DNA of 57,978 nt from a virus, in IMG/VR virus record IMGVR_UViG_3300025832_000009, positions 1 to 57,978 of that record. The stretch is one strand, 5' to 3'. Of the stretch, positions 30,901 through 40,100 are shown piece by piece; within the stretch, counting starts at the first letter, position 1; each line of letters opens with the position of its first letter. The notes under the pieces are model-generated. The model searched no databases, was not told the origin of the DNA, and worked only from the letters and a program-made list of their open reading frames with translations. A program made the position numbers and the translations under genes.

Positions 30901-32429
30901 TCTCCCTTCCCTATAGTTGCAATCCTTTGGTCAAAAAAAGCAGGTATAGAAGCGAAAAAATCAAGACCAAAACCAGCCAAACTATTTCCTGCAACAGCAA
31001 GTAACTCAACTAATCCTTGACCTCCTTCAGCTGCTCCACCTTCCTGAGCGGCCTCATACATTGCTTTTCTTCTTCTTAAGTCAGTATCCTCTGTGTATTT
31101 TGTAAGCACAGGAAAATCTTTAATAGTAGTAGAAATGCTTTCAACTTTTGCGTAAAATTCTTTGGTTAATTCTTTTCCCTCATTTTTTAATTCTTTTATC
31201 TGTTTAGGGTCAGAGGTTAAATCTATTTTCGCTTGAATTTGATTTAATCTCTTACTAATTTGATTAAGTTGTGCCGTCTTGTATGATTGAACTTTTTCAT
31301 AATAATTTTTTTGTTCAAAGTACTCATCACCTTCATCATCTGTAAGAAGTTTCTTCATCCACTTGTATACACCAGTTTCGTTCCTAGTGTTTTTCTTTTC
31401 CCACTTTAAATAATCTGTTACATCACCACCATCATTTTTAATAAGGCTTGTTAAAAATGCGTTAGCATTTCCAACCTCTCCTTCATCAAGATCAACATCT
31501 GAGTAATTTGGAGTTTGAACATCTTGAGTTGCAATTTCGTATGTTTCAACGGCTTCTAATAATTCTGGGCTAAGTTCTGATTCTTTCTTAAATTCTTTTT
31601 GACCTGTTTCTGGATTAATAAATCCATATTCTTTTTCTGGTGTGACATTTACGTTTATACCTTCTTTATCAAAATCAATAGTGTTTAAAACATTTCCTGA
31701 GTTCTCTTCTTTATAAGCCAAATATCCTGAATCTAATAGCAGCTTGTTTTTTTTATTAGAATCATATGAAGGCTTCCAGCTTCCTTTTCCATATGCTAAT
31801 GCTGATTTTTCATCTTTACCAAACTCTATAACTTCACCTCTTTTCTTAGCTTCTTCATATACAGGCTCCCAGTTTTGTTTTGCCTCTTCAGACATGTCAA
31901 CAAAACTTCCATCTTCATTTTGAAATACTGTAGGGAATGAAAACCAATTACCTTGACCATCTGTTTCGGTCTTCATTTTATGAGTAGACACACTTCCGTC
32001 TTCATTTTTAAGTGTACCTGACCTAGACGGTGCTTCAGGAATTAAAGTTTCAATCTCTTCTTCTACGACAGGAAATTCAACAAATGGTGCTAAGTCACCA
32101 TTATCATCTTGCACTAAAGGTATTACAGCTACTTCATCTTGCTCTTCTAAAGAATCCGAAGAGCCAGGAGTTGTTTCCGTTTCTGTAATGGATTCCGTAA
32201 CTTCCTCTTGACCATCTGAAGGAGTATCGACTTGATTTTTTTTTTCAGCCCAAGCAGATGTAAATACATCAAGAGTGGTTTCTGAGCTTATTATTTTTTC
32301 GTCAACACCTTGCTTATATAGGGCTTCCTGTATAGAAGAGTCTGATTGAGAAAATTGCTCAAAGCTAGTTTCTTTACTTAACAATCCCTGTTCAATATAA
32401 CTTTCGTATAGAGCTTTTAATTTATCCAT
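24927..32429 (-). CDS. Giant internal virion-type protein, 2500 aa
   Basis: The N-terminus has two alternating repeats (LYESYIEQGLLSKETSFEQF and a second ending SSETTLDVFTSAW), then acidic linkers and a conserved-looking domain at about 145-215 (LKNEDGSVSTHKM, WFSFPTVFQNEDGSFVDMS). Residues 480-830 include Gly/Ala-rich, membrane-prone helices. Residues 1130-1240 are an acidic low-complexity linker. Later parts include long coiled-coil stretches and, near 2000-2200, VYPDVQTARASFIAYYIQQV and a hydrophobic LFPFANFLLNQKTRMY. The tail is Lys/Ser-rich. Its size and late position match the ejected internal proteins of podoviruses. No catalytic motif was identified. Confidence 0.8.
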   Translation of the reverse strand: MDKLKALYESYIEQGLLSKETSFEQFSQSDSSIQEALYKQGVDEKIISSETTLDVFTSAWAEKKNQVDTPSDGQEEVTESITETETTPGSSDSLEEQDEVAVIPLVQDDNGDLAPFVEFPVVEEEIETLIPEAPSRSGTLKNEDGSVSTHKMKTETDGQGNWFSFPTVFQNEDGSFVDMSEEAKQNWEPVYEEAKKRGEVIEFGKDEKSALAYGKGSWKPSYDSNKKNKLLLDSGYLAYKEENSGNVLNTIDFDKEGINVNVTPEKEYGFINPETGQKEFKKESELSPELLEAVETYEIATQDVQTPNYSDVDLDEGEVGNANAFLTSLIKNDGGDVTDYLKWEKKNTRNETGVYKWMKKLLTDDEGDEYFEQKNYYEKVQSYKTAQLNQISKRLNQIQAKIDLTSDPKQIKELKNEGKELTKEFYAKVESISTTIKDFPVLTKYTEDTDLRRRKAMYEAAQEGGAAEGGQGLVELLAVAGNSLAGFGLDFFASIPAFFDQRIATIGKGDDKFDNKGVLKSLEEMFTQSKETLDITTGAVKRSAFLDGKPVLSMGKQYIVDENGTVYDANTNIRMDGIISPEKIKEIQTLSKDVTETVTNWTAGSVTQGGVGMLVHLYGLIRTSGKVTKKLGFKGPKGAGLGMGITSFASGITGNVEDVRSQLVASGMSEKEAMNIAVNAGQAISTLDGIFSGLAGGNQKLLTGFTGIKDQIKNLALKEGKKFTVKQLVDKGKGLLKENAKELFIEELPVYFSEKGINHLVNRHIGNEVLSDKITKAGIMETVVMTVGATSGLGAKNLLSGNRRSNLVRLAAANVKDLQSTLDVLVKEGSLTEKEASNAYTEIYNMQSAELKTQGTIKVSENLQPASDLLTQRQNLINKKQGLEGPGKARIDKQIAAVDQQLDALYKKDELQVQEELTKQKEDAISKPSTEKQVPKDRLREYHTDKRLVTPSNPKGEANISNVTSLDKEGVSTATYVNPETGILDVIITSKNKENFVGYVRVYENGRPTNKFSAKMESTGGAFKNMITSADATLPDGARVVETTTISEGGLRTFNKSNLDVETDADGNVVTNTTKYSDATKQSVEEKGQAAYDPFKTDDKAKAEAEVEKIKKAYPGIEVKIKRQGTKRGKKTYTIDVELPVLIKKGKDAISKPSTEEQVLPDAPTSTEGGKDSEVELQQVGEGDVEQVTTDTQIEEGETQTDKPSDTTTQTDVEQLTEPTSTEGDMSVNNKIESFANRIVEGGNQESFSEDAIQFYAENKEAIDNAVAQKKKQQPKTQSKERALALKIARGDTEFSNAEIDLYAKSEGAVKAEVDAIGKTNSQTVTANTYKSIIASTKIKGKPKTIKVKSDYSAMKKDLQKEARVARNAKNDVNKRRKGLQGAIDLVLKAGNITTKKANSLLKKVSNVNLYNAKKVQDVIDFTTRAMNDAEYSNKLDKAKKLQKSIKNKLKGKEAGLSDAAKKFTQVNPSNVNDIDTYLEKASEISNGLTPTKKPSKGELKVSKPFDIKKIEEYSKKETELESERNYELAKESFQELTGLEPGDLTLDQMKEILYEVDGSTNTSETDAQILKDKKNAIDKAANNAFKNTKINIKGAIESGDIKVTKTQKTLINNFLNMDLSLMTTKQKLEALDSIVNFELNQSTGGMEASLMQQVGNTKITRLKNKGIKNTENKSLFGLGKFWNKQISTLPNVFELTFKSQQKARMVMEALGLDGIINGSAKAQKEAANTEKDYADKFAKKKMQDGIYFDESNDTQRGILADVRRFTPGKEQKEFEKSKKLIQQTYERLMASGDKLKVKKGEIVKAQYDKLLKDSNSIEDVESKADPANLDGVKYVTEIWAKKYNELADTSLNVYNKNLGKDTNYTPRNIQKVKQPKAEDVDITQPVFNPEGNKRKSAYDKKTGVLKEATKPGSLETGDVLNLSFDAQNMSNYKAALTDIYTAPSIQQVKGARESKAFNEVFTNESAKEIINERINSYVDSKRGKKYVDGSTKRALNRLNKVATLGVSRVLGGPTQFVKQIVPIFNTMFNAGLSNTLKGSKLIFDAEVQKAIDNSGLPIANRGIQSQSDIENADSRIKKKAQTKGGRVIDAADKINKKTLEAFLVYPDVQTARASFIAYYIQQVKKDGGDTTNIDWSKPLDKKAAQYAQQQVDRQQNTSDQDLQGDLFTNQNFGSQMVRKTLFPFANFLLNQKTRMYSDINTLTNNPTALPGDKTRALRSLGGLGVETAMFNAIGLGITQTLAAAARLISGEEEDPNLNRYANKRAREEKREKEFNQRLIGRTGNALADILVPIPILNDESLNKINGLMSMFQDDEDNPFQFFAKTDKKIIDQLGTLGIGAKKAVILADMIKTIVTGEKTTVFMGRESKAEIDPEKLNALKMTTMAYAMHLIGVPVLNSSEVGYIAERAFKDIGKSREIEEKVDYIVEAEAVLNQRGIKNPSQKMIDNEAKQLKRIDQGKDRKVEKTNSKSKNDKSFSPASFGNEKGKKKSGKSFNPKSF
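28781..28987 (-). CDS. Conserved small phage protein overprinted inside the giant gene, 68 aa
   Basis: In another frame of the same strand, this ORF starts MPFQSQAQRSKCYQMLQQAQ and continues WNCNKWEKETLSKSLPTRKS. The pattern PFxSxAQRxKCY ... WxCxxWxKET-x(3)-LP is what I know from a widespread family of small phage proteins. The main frame here is low-complexity acidic sequence. The ATG is preceded by AAAGGAAAAG. Local DNA is more GC-rich than its surroundings. Whether it is translated is unknown. Confidence 0.5.
   Translation of the reverse strand: MPFQSQAQRSKCYQMLQQAQKEGKTPKWNCNKWEKETLSKSLPTRKSKKVKRKPISLATRLRRQMLNS
28964..28990 (-). repeat. 27-bp intragenic direct repeat, copy A
   Basis: Positions 28964-28990 and 29639-29665 are identical over 27 bp. 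In the main frame both encode DAISKPSTE; in the overprinted frame both encode MPFQSQAQ. Copy A begins the 68-aa overprinted ORF. Confidence 0.8.
29639..29665 (-). repeat. 27-bp intragenic direct repeat, copy B
   Basis: Second identical copy. In the alternative frame it opens a short ORF (MPFQSQAQKSKFQKTDLENI) that stops after about 25 codons and so looks like a truncated relative of the 68-aa protein. Confidence 0.8.
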
Positions 32430-32432
32430 TTA

Positions 32433-34526
32433 TTATTTTATTATATTTCCGAATGCATCTTTTTTTACCTCAGCACTACCACTACCACCAGGGTTATAGT
32501 CTTTATCTGAACCTAAGTTTTGAAAGAATTCATTAAGAATTGCATCTATCTCAACCTTCATTGCATCTGGCTCAGTTGACGATTGGTTACCTGTAACGGT
32601 TATTGTTTTTCCTTTAGAATTTACACCTGTTATAGTAAAATTGTTACTGCCGTTATAAGTTACAGTAAGACCATCAACCTTTTGCTCAGACTTAATTAAA
32701 GCCTGATTAAGCGCACCCTCAATACCTTTAGCTAATAAATCTTCATCAACTCCACGCATTGTGGCGTCATCCGCTGTTTTAATAACATCTGTTATCACAT
32801 CGTTTAATGTAATAGCCTTATTCCCTTTACCTTCAACAATTGTCTCCATACTTAACGAAGTTTTTGGGCCAGTGCTTACAGTAATTTCTTTAAATTTTGC
32901 TGGATTATACGTTTCATTAAAGTCATTTCCTGCACCTGTATATACATTAAATAAATCTTGAGTCTCTATTGGATTTGTTGCAATAAGACTTAAAGTTTGT
33001 TGTGTTCTATCCTGTAAGGAAGTTACTGAGCCATCTTCATTTGTGTGGTAAACAGTTCTTGGTTCTACTCCCCTTGAAGTATAAACTTGATAAATCTCAC
33101 CCTTCCTTGGATTACCTTTGCTATCTTTTTCTTCTAAATCTATTAAGCCACTTTTGGATAAAATCTCATTAAAGTCCTCTTTATCAGTATACAACCCACT
33201 CGCCTTCATTTCCTCAAGTACTCTAGGGTCACCAGAAGCCATTCTCTTAGCAAATTCAACTCTACCAATCTTCTTTGTTTCAAGTTCTTTTGCGGTTGTT
33301 CTAGAAGCTCTGTTAGGATCAAAAGCTGTACCTCCACTCTTAATACTTTTTTCTAATGAGTTATATATGGAGTATTCGGATAGATTAGTAGAAGCTTTCT
33401 TATCTATATTCTTAAATTTTGGAACATATTGATTATTAGCGCCCATCACAAGAGGTATGTACTTGGTCTTTTCTCCCTTGTCCATTAAGCCTGTTTCAAA
33501 ATTAAAGTAATCGTATTCAATTGTTTCGGCTTTTTGTTTTGCTGTTAACCTAGCATACATGGCTGGATTCATTGCTTGTGATTGTTTATCCTTCGGGCCA
33601 TTATCAGTCAACACGCTAAGTTGTTGATCTACCCCTATAATCATTGTAGCAGCAGTACTTTTTATTAAGTCGGGTAATCCGTCTTTTTTGTTTGCTTTAA
33701 TGTCATCCGTTATGACTCCCATCAAACCCTTTGTGTTTATTATATCCTGATAGTCTCTATCAAAAACAGTTCCTTCACCAGTTAGTTGAGCAGTTACTTT
33801 AGGTAAATTTATAATGCCCATCACCTGATTGTTACCCCCATCAAATGCCATTGCTTTTATGTTTGGAACTGGGTTTCCATTTTCATCTCTAACTGGAATT
33901 CTGTCTCCGTTTTCATCTCTTTTGGCAACCATTATATTGTTTGGACCAACCTCAGTTTCATACATTATAACTTCAGGAGAGCCTTTTTCATTAAAAGTAA
34001 GGCTATATAAATCAGGGTTATTGAGCTGTACATGGATATCATTTAAAGCTGCTGCTCCTGACCCATATACAGGAGGTACAAACTCACCTTTATCATTGGT
34101 ATATCCTCTAGCTCCTTTTAAATAATCTTCCTGTATTTTAGCGTAGTTTTTTTGCATATCTGAAACTACACCAATGCCTTGAGTGGCATTCTCACGAAAT
34201 ATAAGATTGTCATTAGCGCTTACCACACCTCTTTGAACTAACTTCATGTTAGTATACAGTCTTTCTTTGTACGAATCTAAACCCTCTAAAATATTGCTTT
34301 TAAAAGTTTTATCGGTAGGCATATTCTCATATGCTTTCTTCTCTGCTTCTAAGTACTGGTCAGCGGTATCTTTCTTTAGCTTTTCTTTAGCTTCGTCTCT
34401 TTTTGTTTTCCAATCAGAAATAGTTTTAATACCTTCAGTAATTGCTGACAATGAGGCCGTAGGGTCACTTACCCCTGTTAATCCTTGTGATGCTGAAAAC
34501 TTAGCTGCGTCTAATGCGTTACCCAT
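32433..34526 (-). CDS. Internal virion/structural protein, 697 aa
   Basis: The N-terminus is helical (ALDAAKFSASQGLTGVSDPT, then a Lys/Ala-rich coiled coil to about residue 110), with mixed alpha/beta sequence after that and a Gly/Ser/Lys-rich end. Two almost identical NENG/DENG turns occur near residues 200-220. It lies between the giant protein and the 306-aa helical protein, with 3-6 bp spacing, as in podovirus internal core protein operons. No enzyme motif is visible. Confidence 0.7.
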   Translation of the reverse strand: MGNALDAAKFSASQGLTGVSDPTASLSAITEGIKTISDWKTKRDEAKEKLKKDTADQYLEAEKKAYENMPTDKTFKSNILEGLDSYKERLYTNMKLVQRGVVSANDNLIFRENATQGIGVVSDMQKNYAKIQEDYLKGARGYTNDKGEFVPPVYGSGAAALNDIHVQLNNPDLYSLTFNEKGSPEVIMYETEVGPNNIMVAKRDENGDRIPVRDENGNPVPNIKAMAFDGGNNQVMGIINLPKVTAQLTGEGTVFDRDYQDIINTKGLMGVITDDIKANKKDGLPDLIKSTAATMIIGVDQQLSVLTDNGPKDKQSQAMNPAMYARLTAKQKAETIEYDYFNFETGLMDKGEKTKYIPLVMGANNQYVPKFKNIDKKASTNLSEYSIYNSLEKSIKSGGTAFDPNRASRTTAKELETKKIGRVEFAKRMASGDPRVLEEMKASGLYTDKEDFNEILSKSGLIDLEEKDSKGNPRKGEIYQVYTSRGVEPRTVYHTNEDGSVTSLQDRTQQTLSLIATNPIETQDLFNVYTGAGNDFNETYNPAKFKEITVSTGPKTSLSMETIVEGKGNKAITLNDVITDVIKTADDATMRGVDEDLLAKGIEGALNQALIKSEQKVDGLTVTYNGSNNFTITGVNSKGKTITVTGNQSSTEPDAMKVEIDAILNEFFQNLGSDKDYNPGGSGSAEVKKDAFGNIIK

Positions 34527-34532
34527 ATCTTG

Positions 34533-35453
34533 TTAATTGTTAAAGTTTAAAGGGTCGTATTCACCTTCAAAAAGACTTAAATCTTGCTTACCACCTAAAG
34601 CACTAAAATCCGTAGCAAACAACCCCTGAAACATAGTGGAAAATTGATTGTTCATAAAAGGATTAACTATAGGCTGTGTTTTAATCCCTGTCTGTTGAAG
34701 CTGAGGTTGAGGAGTGATTGGTTGTTGGGTTATTTTATTTCCTGTAAAAGCCGCTATGTCCATATCCCCTCTGTTAAATATTCTCGTGTTTTTTTGAGAC
34801 TGATCGGCTACAGTTTTTTGAGCGTCAACAATACTCATTCCTCCTGCAACTAACTTATCTATAGCTCCTTGCGCTTTAGCTCCTGAAATCTCACCAGCTA
34901 TTCCAACACCTTGCATGATTGCTTCAGTTCCTGCTGTAACATAATTAGCCGTAGCTTGTCCTCTTAATGTATCTGATTGCTTCATTAAAGTGTCTGCTCT
35001 AACTCCTGCTGCTGCTGCTCTATCGTCTTGCATGGCCGCTATTTCAGCAGCTGACAATTCCTGAGCCTTGGCTCTAGCTAAATCTATGTTTGTTTTGTCT
35101 TGAGAAAATTTATCAGAAAGAGCGCTTAACCCAGCTTGTTCTATTTCCTTTACTTTTCCTGCTGTTGCAGCAACACCTCTTTGGTCTCCTTCTTGAGCAG
35201 CCTGAACAAGTTCAGCACCCTTTACATTGGACATCTCTAAAGCTTTGTCGTATATATCTGTATTAACTCTAACCGCTTCGTAAAAGTCTTGGTCTAAACG
35301 AGCTATAGCTTCTTTTTCTAGTTCTGCTTGTTGTAGTCTTAAGTCGCCTGCTTCTCTAGCAGCTACGGTTGCAGCATCACCTGCTAATACTCCCTTTGTA
35401 ATTGCGCCCCCTACTGCCACTGTGGCCATTGCTATTGATGTTACTACGCCCAT
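34533..35453 (-). CDS. Helical internal virion protein, 306 aa
   Basis: A hydrophobic Ala/Gly N-terminus (VVTSIAMATVAVGGAITKGV) precedes a long Ala/Glu/Gln coiled coil (residues 30-190) and a Gln/Pro-rich C-terminus. The architecture and position resemble the gp14-type channel proteins of T7-like phages, which enter the host envelope with the DNA. It follows the acetyltransferase-like gene by 1 bp. Confidence 0.7.
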   Translation of the reverse strand: MGVVTSIAMATVAVGGAITKGVLAGDAATVAAREAGDLRLQQAELEKEAIARLDQDFYEAVRVNTDIYDKALEMSNVKGAELVQAAQEGDQRGVAATAGKVKEIEQAGLSALSDKFSQDKTNIDLARAKAQELSAAEIAAMQDDRAAAAGVRADTLMKQSDTLRGQATANYVTAGTEAIMQGVGIAGEISGAKAQGAIDKLVAGGMSIVDAQKTVADQSQKNTRIFNRGDMDIAAFTGNKITQQPITPQPQLQQTGIKTQPIVNPFMNNQFSTMFQGLFATDFSALGGKQDLSLFEGEYDPLNFNN

Positions 35454-35454
35454 A

Positions 35455-35865
35455 TTATAATTTTTTAATCATTTCTTTTGTGTACTTATCCCCTTCGCTA
35501 TATCCAACATCTTTATATATTGACATAAGTGACTTTGAATTTATTAGAGCGTAAGAATATTTACATCCATGTATAGTCAAAGCCTTTGTTAGTGTTGAAA
35601 CCAATTCTGTTAATGCTTCGCGTCTTTTTTCTTTATCTTTATATTTAAAATTAGAAATAACCCAATCACACCAACCTACTTTAGAGTTTGTTAAATAAAT
35701 ATATCCTGCACATACAGGAATATCTCCATCATAAACAATAAAACCTCCTGCACCATTTTCTGGTAAAAAATCTTTTGCTGGTGGTGTCCATCTCCAATCT
35801 TTCCACCAATCAACTAAAATAGAATCGTAATCTTCTTGATTTAATTTTCTTATTTCAAATTTCAT
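35455..35865 (-). CDS. GNAT-like N-acetyltransferase, 136 aa
   Basis: The opening FEIRKLNQEDYDSILVDWWK, then GGFIVYDGDIPVCAGYIYL and ALTIHGCKYSYALINSKSLM with YKDVGYSEGD resemble a compact GNAT acyltransferase fold, with the final alpha/beta pair typical of the family. The acetyl-CoA P-loop (R/Q-x-x-G-x-G/A) is not clear. Such genes are common within late operons of flavophages; the substrate is unknown. A TATCTTTG box lies 5 nt before the ATG, so the message could be leaderless. Confidence 0.65.
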   Translation of the reverse strand: MKFEIRKLNQEDYDSILVDWWKDWRWTPPAKDFLPENGAGGFIVYDGDIPVCAGYIYLTNSKVGWCDWVISNFKYKDKEKRREALTELVSTLTKALTIHGCKYSYALINSKSLMSIYKDVGYSEGDKYTKEMIKKL

Positions 35866-35870
35866 TAAAA

Positions 35871-35878
35871 CAAAGATA
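35871..35878 (-). promoter_or_regulatory. TAnnTTTG promoter box, possibly leaderless
   Basis: The minus strand reads TATCTTTG and ends 5 nt before the start codon at 35865. Transcription starting 6-7 nt downstream would begin at or beside the ATG. Confidence 0.5.
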
Positions 35879-35885
35879 CAAAAAA

Positions 35886-36638
35886 CTAAGGATTACTTTT
35901 GAATGCATCTGAATCAACAGTAAAAAGTTCAACGGCACTAGTATTTGAATTACTAAGTTTAAACTGCAAGAAGTAACCCAACGTCCCATAAGACTCAGCA
36001 ACGCTATTTTTAACATATAATATATATGATACAGGAACAGTACCTGCATATGTTGGAGCTGCTATTGTAATTGTTTTTCTATCTTGACTTATGCCTGTTA
36101 TTGTTCCTATTTCTACAGGTCCGATAATTGAGTTTGTATATGCAACATCACCTATACTCATTATTGAATTAATAGCAAAAGAAAAAGTTAATGTTATAGG
36201 TGCTGGACCTACACCTGTTGTACTTAAAAGCGTACCTAATCCTTGAGCTGACCTTAACGCTAAATTATCAACCCCATCTAGTCTTCTTATAAAGGCAAAG
36301 AAAGCCCCTTCTTTTTCAACAAAATAACTATCTGGCATATACCCTGCTCCAAGATCAGATACTAGCTCACAATTCCAGGCATCATCACTTTCTAGTTCAA
36401 TGGTCTTAAATACTTTAGTAGCTGTTGGCTGTTCATTAAAAACACCAGTTATTGTAGAGTCATAATTAACTCCGTAATAATTATTTCTTGTTTCATTGGT
36501 ATTATGCCTATAAAGATTTCCACCTTTAAAAGAATATAAATATTGATTCATTCCCAAAGCAAAATCTGGAAAATAGCTGTAAAATGAAGGCCATCCATTT
36601 ACAGACTCACTATATGTTAAGGTATAATTTTCTCTCAT
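35886..36638 (-). CDS. Tail/virion structural protein, 250 aa
   Basis: The product is beta-rich (YSESVNGWPSFYSYFPDFAL, then NQYLYSFKGGNLYRHNTNET). A Trp/Tyr-rich strand followed by GGNLYRHN recurs near the ends of long stabilization or tail hub proteins in crAss-like phages, suggesting that it is a split-off part of that assembly. It lies 6 bp from the next upstream gene. No enzymatic motif. Confidence 0.6.
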   Translation of the reverse strand: MRENYTLTYSESVNGWPSFYSYFPDFALGMNQYLYSFKGGNLYRHNTNETRNNYYGVNYDSTITGVFNEQPTATKVFKTIELESDDAWNCELVSDLGAGYMPDSYFVEKEGAFFAFIRRLDGVDNLALRSAQGLGTLLSTTGVGPAPITLTFSFAINSIMSIGDVAYTNSIIGPVEIGTITGISQDRKTITIAAPTYAGTVPVSYILYVKNSVAESYGTLGYFLQFKLSNSNTSAVELFTVDSDAFKSNP

Positions 36639-36644
36639 TGTTTT

Positions 36645-37109
36645 TTATAAATCTTGACACTGCGTAGCTCCGCATTCACTAATGTTAGTTATTACATTGT
36701 TTTGTATTTTTAATATTTTCCATAAACCCTTATCAGCACCTGTAGTTGCTATATATGGAGAAACAGCGTAGAAACCGTCAAACGATAGTCCACCTACAAT
36801 TACATCACCATTTGTTAAATTTTCATAATCTCTTGCAGGATTTGTTGTGAACTCAATGTCCATATCATAAGCTGAACTAGTGCAATAGTTGTCACAAACA
36901 CTCGTTTCCTCATCTGTTCTATACAATGACCTAGTACTACAATCATCACAAATTACAGAAGAACTTAAAACACCTGACAATTGCCGTCTATAATTTCCTC
37001 CAAACTGATAATAACCATCTGGAGATAGTATTGTTAAATCCACATCATCATAAACAGCAGTTGCAGTTAAAAAATTATCTGAATTAATATATTTATTTAC
37101 TAAACTCAT
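36645..37109 (-). CDS. Cys-rich structural protein, 154 aa
   Basis: The protein begins MSLVNKYINSDNFLTATAVY and has a Cys-rich middle (VICDDCSTRSLYRTDEETSV, then CDNYCTSSAYDMD) that could hold metal or disulfides. It lies between the 1466-aa stabilization protein and another tail gene. Virion location is inferred from context. Confidence 0.6.
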   Translation of the reverse strand: MSLVNKYINSDNFLTATAVYDDVDLTILSPDGYYQFGGNYRRQLSGVLSSSVICDDCSTRSLYRTDEETSVCDNYCTSSAYDMDIEFTTNPARDYENLTNGDVIVGGLSFDGFYAVSPYIATTGADKGLWKILKIQNNVITNISECGATQCQDL

Positions 37110-37122
37110 TTTTTTTTAAATT

Positions 37123-40100
37123 TTAAGGTGCGCAATCACAGCAAGCATCTATCGGGTTTGTTTGGTCGTAACATAATTCAATTGCTATTGGAGACCTAAA
37201 ATCCCATACAAGATATAAATAATCATTATTAGATGGGTTGTTGTAAGTAAAAGAAGCTTGTTTATCTAGTGTAATAGCCGTATTTAACAGTGGTAATAAA
37301 GTATTTATAGTTGCCTCAGTATACTGAACATTAGAAACTAAGTATTTAAATTTATCTCTAGTAGGATCAAAAACAAACGTTTGCCCTGAACCCTGTATGC
37401 TTTGCATTACAACAGTAGCCCCCTCCGTAGGTATTGAGCCAAATGATTCTTGGTTTGTTTGCGACTCAAAAAGTGAAATACCATCATTTTCAAAAACTAC
37501 AGTGTTGGTGTTATATGGACTAGAGTCTCCTGCTAATTCCCATTTGTATCTTGTAGTGGTTGTTAAACCAACATCCCCTTCAAAATTAACTAGAATCTGA
37601 GTGACCGTTAGCTGCTCTCCTTGAGGGCATCCAAATGTCATTTCGTAAGTAGCTGTTAAAATAGGAGTTATTGTAACCTGAGCTATAATAGGATTTGTTT
37701 GTGACTTTGTAAAAGAAACAGAACCTGAATTTGATACATTAGTATTTAATACATTAACTCCATTATAAACAACAGATATATTTGCACCGCCTATTGAAAA
37801 GTCATAATCAATAGATATATCTCCAATTAAGTTTGTGCAATCTAAATCAAAAGTGACAACAGATGTAGAATTATTTTGCAATAAAGTATATCCACAATTC
37901 CTAATTACAGGAACTTGAGGTATTAATACTTCATTAGAATTTAATACGTACTCATTCATGTATGGGTCAAAAGCACCTAATTTTTGAGTGTCAAAAGAAT
38001 CAATGAATAAATCTCTAAACCAACTTCTCATTCCTACTTGAGAAATAACAGAAAGCTTATCTGAACGACCTCCTTCAGATTGACCTTTTAAATTTATTAC
38101 ACTACTTCTTTTTGCGTCTGTAAAATAAACATCAGGACCATATGAGGAAAAACTCTCAGGGTTATTACTAATACCATACTCTTCAGACCTAGCAACTTGC
38201 AGGCCTAAAACTTCTGGTACAGACGTTAATGCTCCACCTCCTGACGCATCAGAAAGCAAGTTCTTTCCAACTAAAATATAAGATATTCTGTCTTCTTGAA
38301 GTATAAGTATGTCTGTCTGCCTTGCGTGCATTTTTCTAATAGGACCATAAGAAGTTTCTAGTGTCTTAAAATTTGCTAAAGCCAAATTAAATTGGTTCAA
38401 CTTATTTAGGTTTGTTTCTTGATTAAAGTTACCGCTATAGGTTATATCAGAAAAACGATGAACCTCTCTGTATTGCTCTTCAGCTACCGAAGTAACTTTT
38501 TCTCCTAATGATAGAGATGGCTTTACTAAGGCATCTAGCACCCTGTCGCTTTCTACACCATTACCAAATGTGTAGCAATTAAAAAATGTTAAATCTATTA
38601 TCGCAGGCAAAGAAGCTGTTTGGTCTTGGTCAGCATCAGCATCTCCTGATAAATGAAAACCATTAACAATATCGAATGTCTGCTCATTTTCGTAATAAAG
38701 CTCATCATTAGCAGGTATTGGCTCAGTCTCAAATACCATTAAAGTTGATGCTCTAGTAACTATTGTTTCAATTTGCGTAAATGATTCTCTTTTATCAATA
38801 CCACCGCACGTGGGAGTACCTGTCTGAATAGACATATATTGTTTTCCGTCAAGCACACCTGGAGAGATAAATCCTTGTTGAAAAAATATAACGGTTTGAC
38901 CATCGCCTCCAGGCCCAAAGCTAGGTGATTGAGGATAGTCATATATAAATTCGTCAAAAGAAACTGTATTTTGATTATCATCTGAACCACTTGTAACACC
39001 ATTTGTGAAGTCTATATTATCCCCTACTGCCCAATCATATAGGCTATTATAGTCGTTACTAGAGGTAAAAGTTTTATCGTATTTATAAATACGACCACCA
39101 CATTTACTACCTCTTTTATTTCTTCTTGTATCTAATTTTATCTGAATAATACTTCCAGCAGGAATATCGTAAGGAGCAAACACTGAAGGATCAACCTCTG
39201 TATCTTCAAGACTAGTAGATACTGTTGCTATTCCAAAACTACCTCTATCCGCATTTTCTCTTTGTATAAAAGAGTTTTCTGGCGCACTCGCATTAAACCC
39301 TGACGGTCTTAATTTCATATATGTTCCAGCTGGTTGACCACAAGTACCACTTGTAACCACTCCATCTTGTTTAACACATAAAAAGTCTTCTATTTGACTT
39401 TCAAAAGCTAAAACTTTTGTAGTAGCACAATTTAAAACAGCACCTGTAGTATCTCTTTTTGGATACAGGATGCTATTGTTTTTTATTTTGTCTCTGTTGT
39501 CTCCTTCAATTTTAAACCATACATCGCCTGTTTCTTCTTCTTGAAAAAATATTTGAGAGTAAACAGTTCTGTATTCGCCTTCAGATTCTTTTATAACAAA
39601 TTTATATTTTGTTGCCCAATAAGGAGGTAAATTATTTAGTTGAACCCTAATATTATTTTGGTCAATTGAGTTTTCACATGGTATAAAAACAGTATTATCA
39701 GTGTCTACTAATGCCGTACTACTACGCCCATACTCATCCATATAAACAATAGCAATCTCATAATCTCTATTACTATGTAATGATTGTTTAGAAGCGTTTT
39801 TAGAATATAACCCCACTCCATCTATAGCTGAAATATACTCATATGCTAACACTGGGGGGTTAAAAAATACAGGGTTTGCAGGATCAGCAAGGTTTAGCTT
39901 ATTAAATCTTAAAGCAGGTATAGTAAAGCTTATGCTGTCGCTGCCTACAGAAGTACCAATTCCAAATCCTTGATTTGTTTGTGTTATACCAAACTTATCA
40001 AAAACCCATTCATTTTTACTAACTATTTGACAGTTGTAAATATCAGTTAATGAAGAACCTCTTATTCCACTTACTAAAGAAGAATCAAAACAACTTGAAC

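Noticed and set aside
35855-36049. Minus-strand 64-codon frame overlapping the 250-aa tail gene
   Set aside because: It is an out-of-frame shadow of 35886-36638 with no family resemblance.
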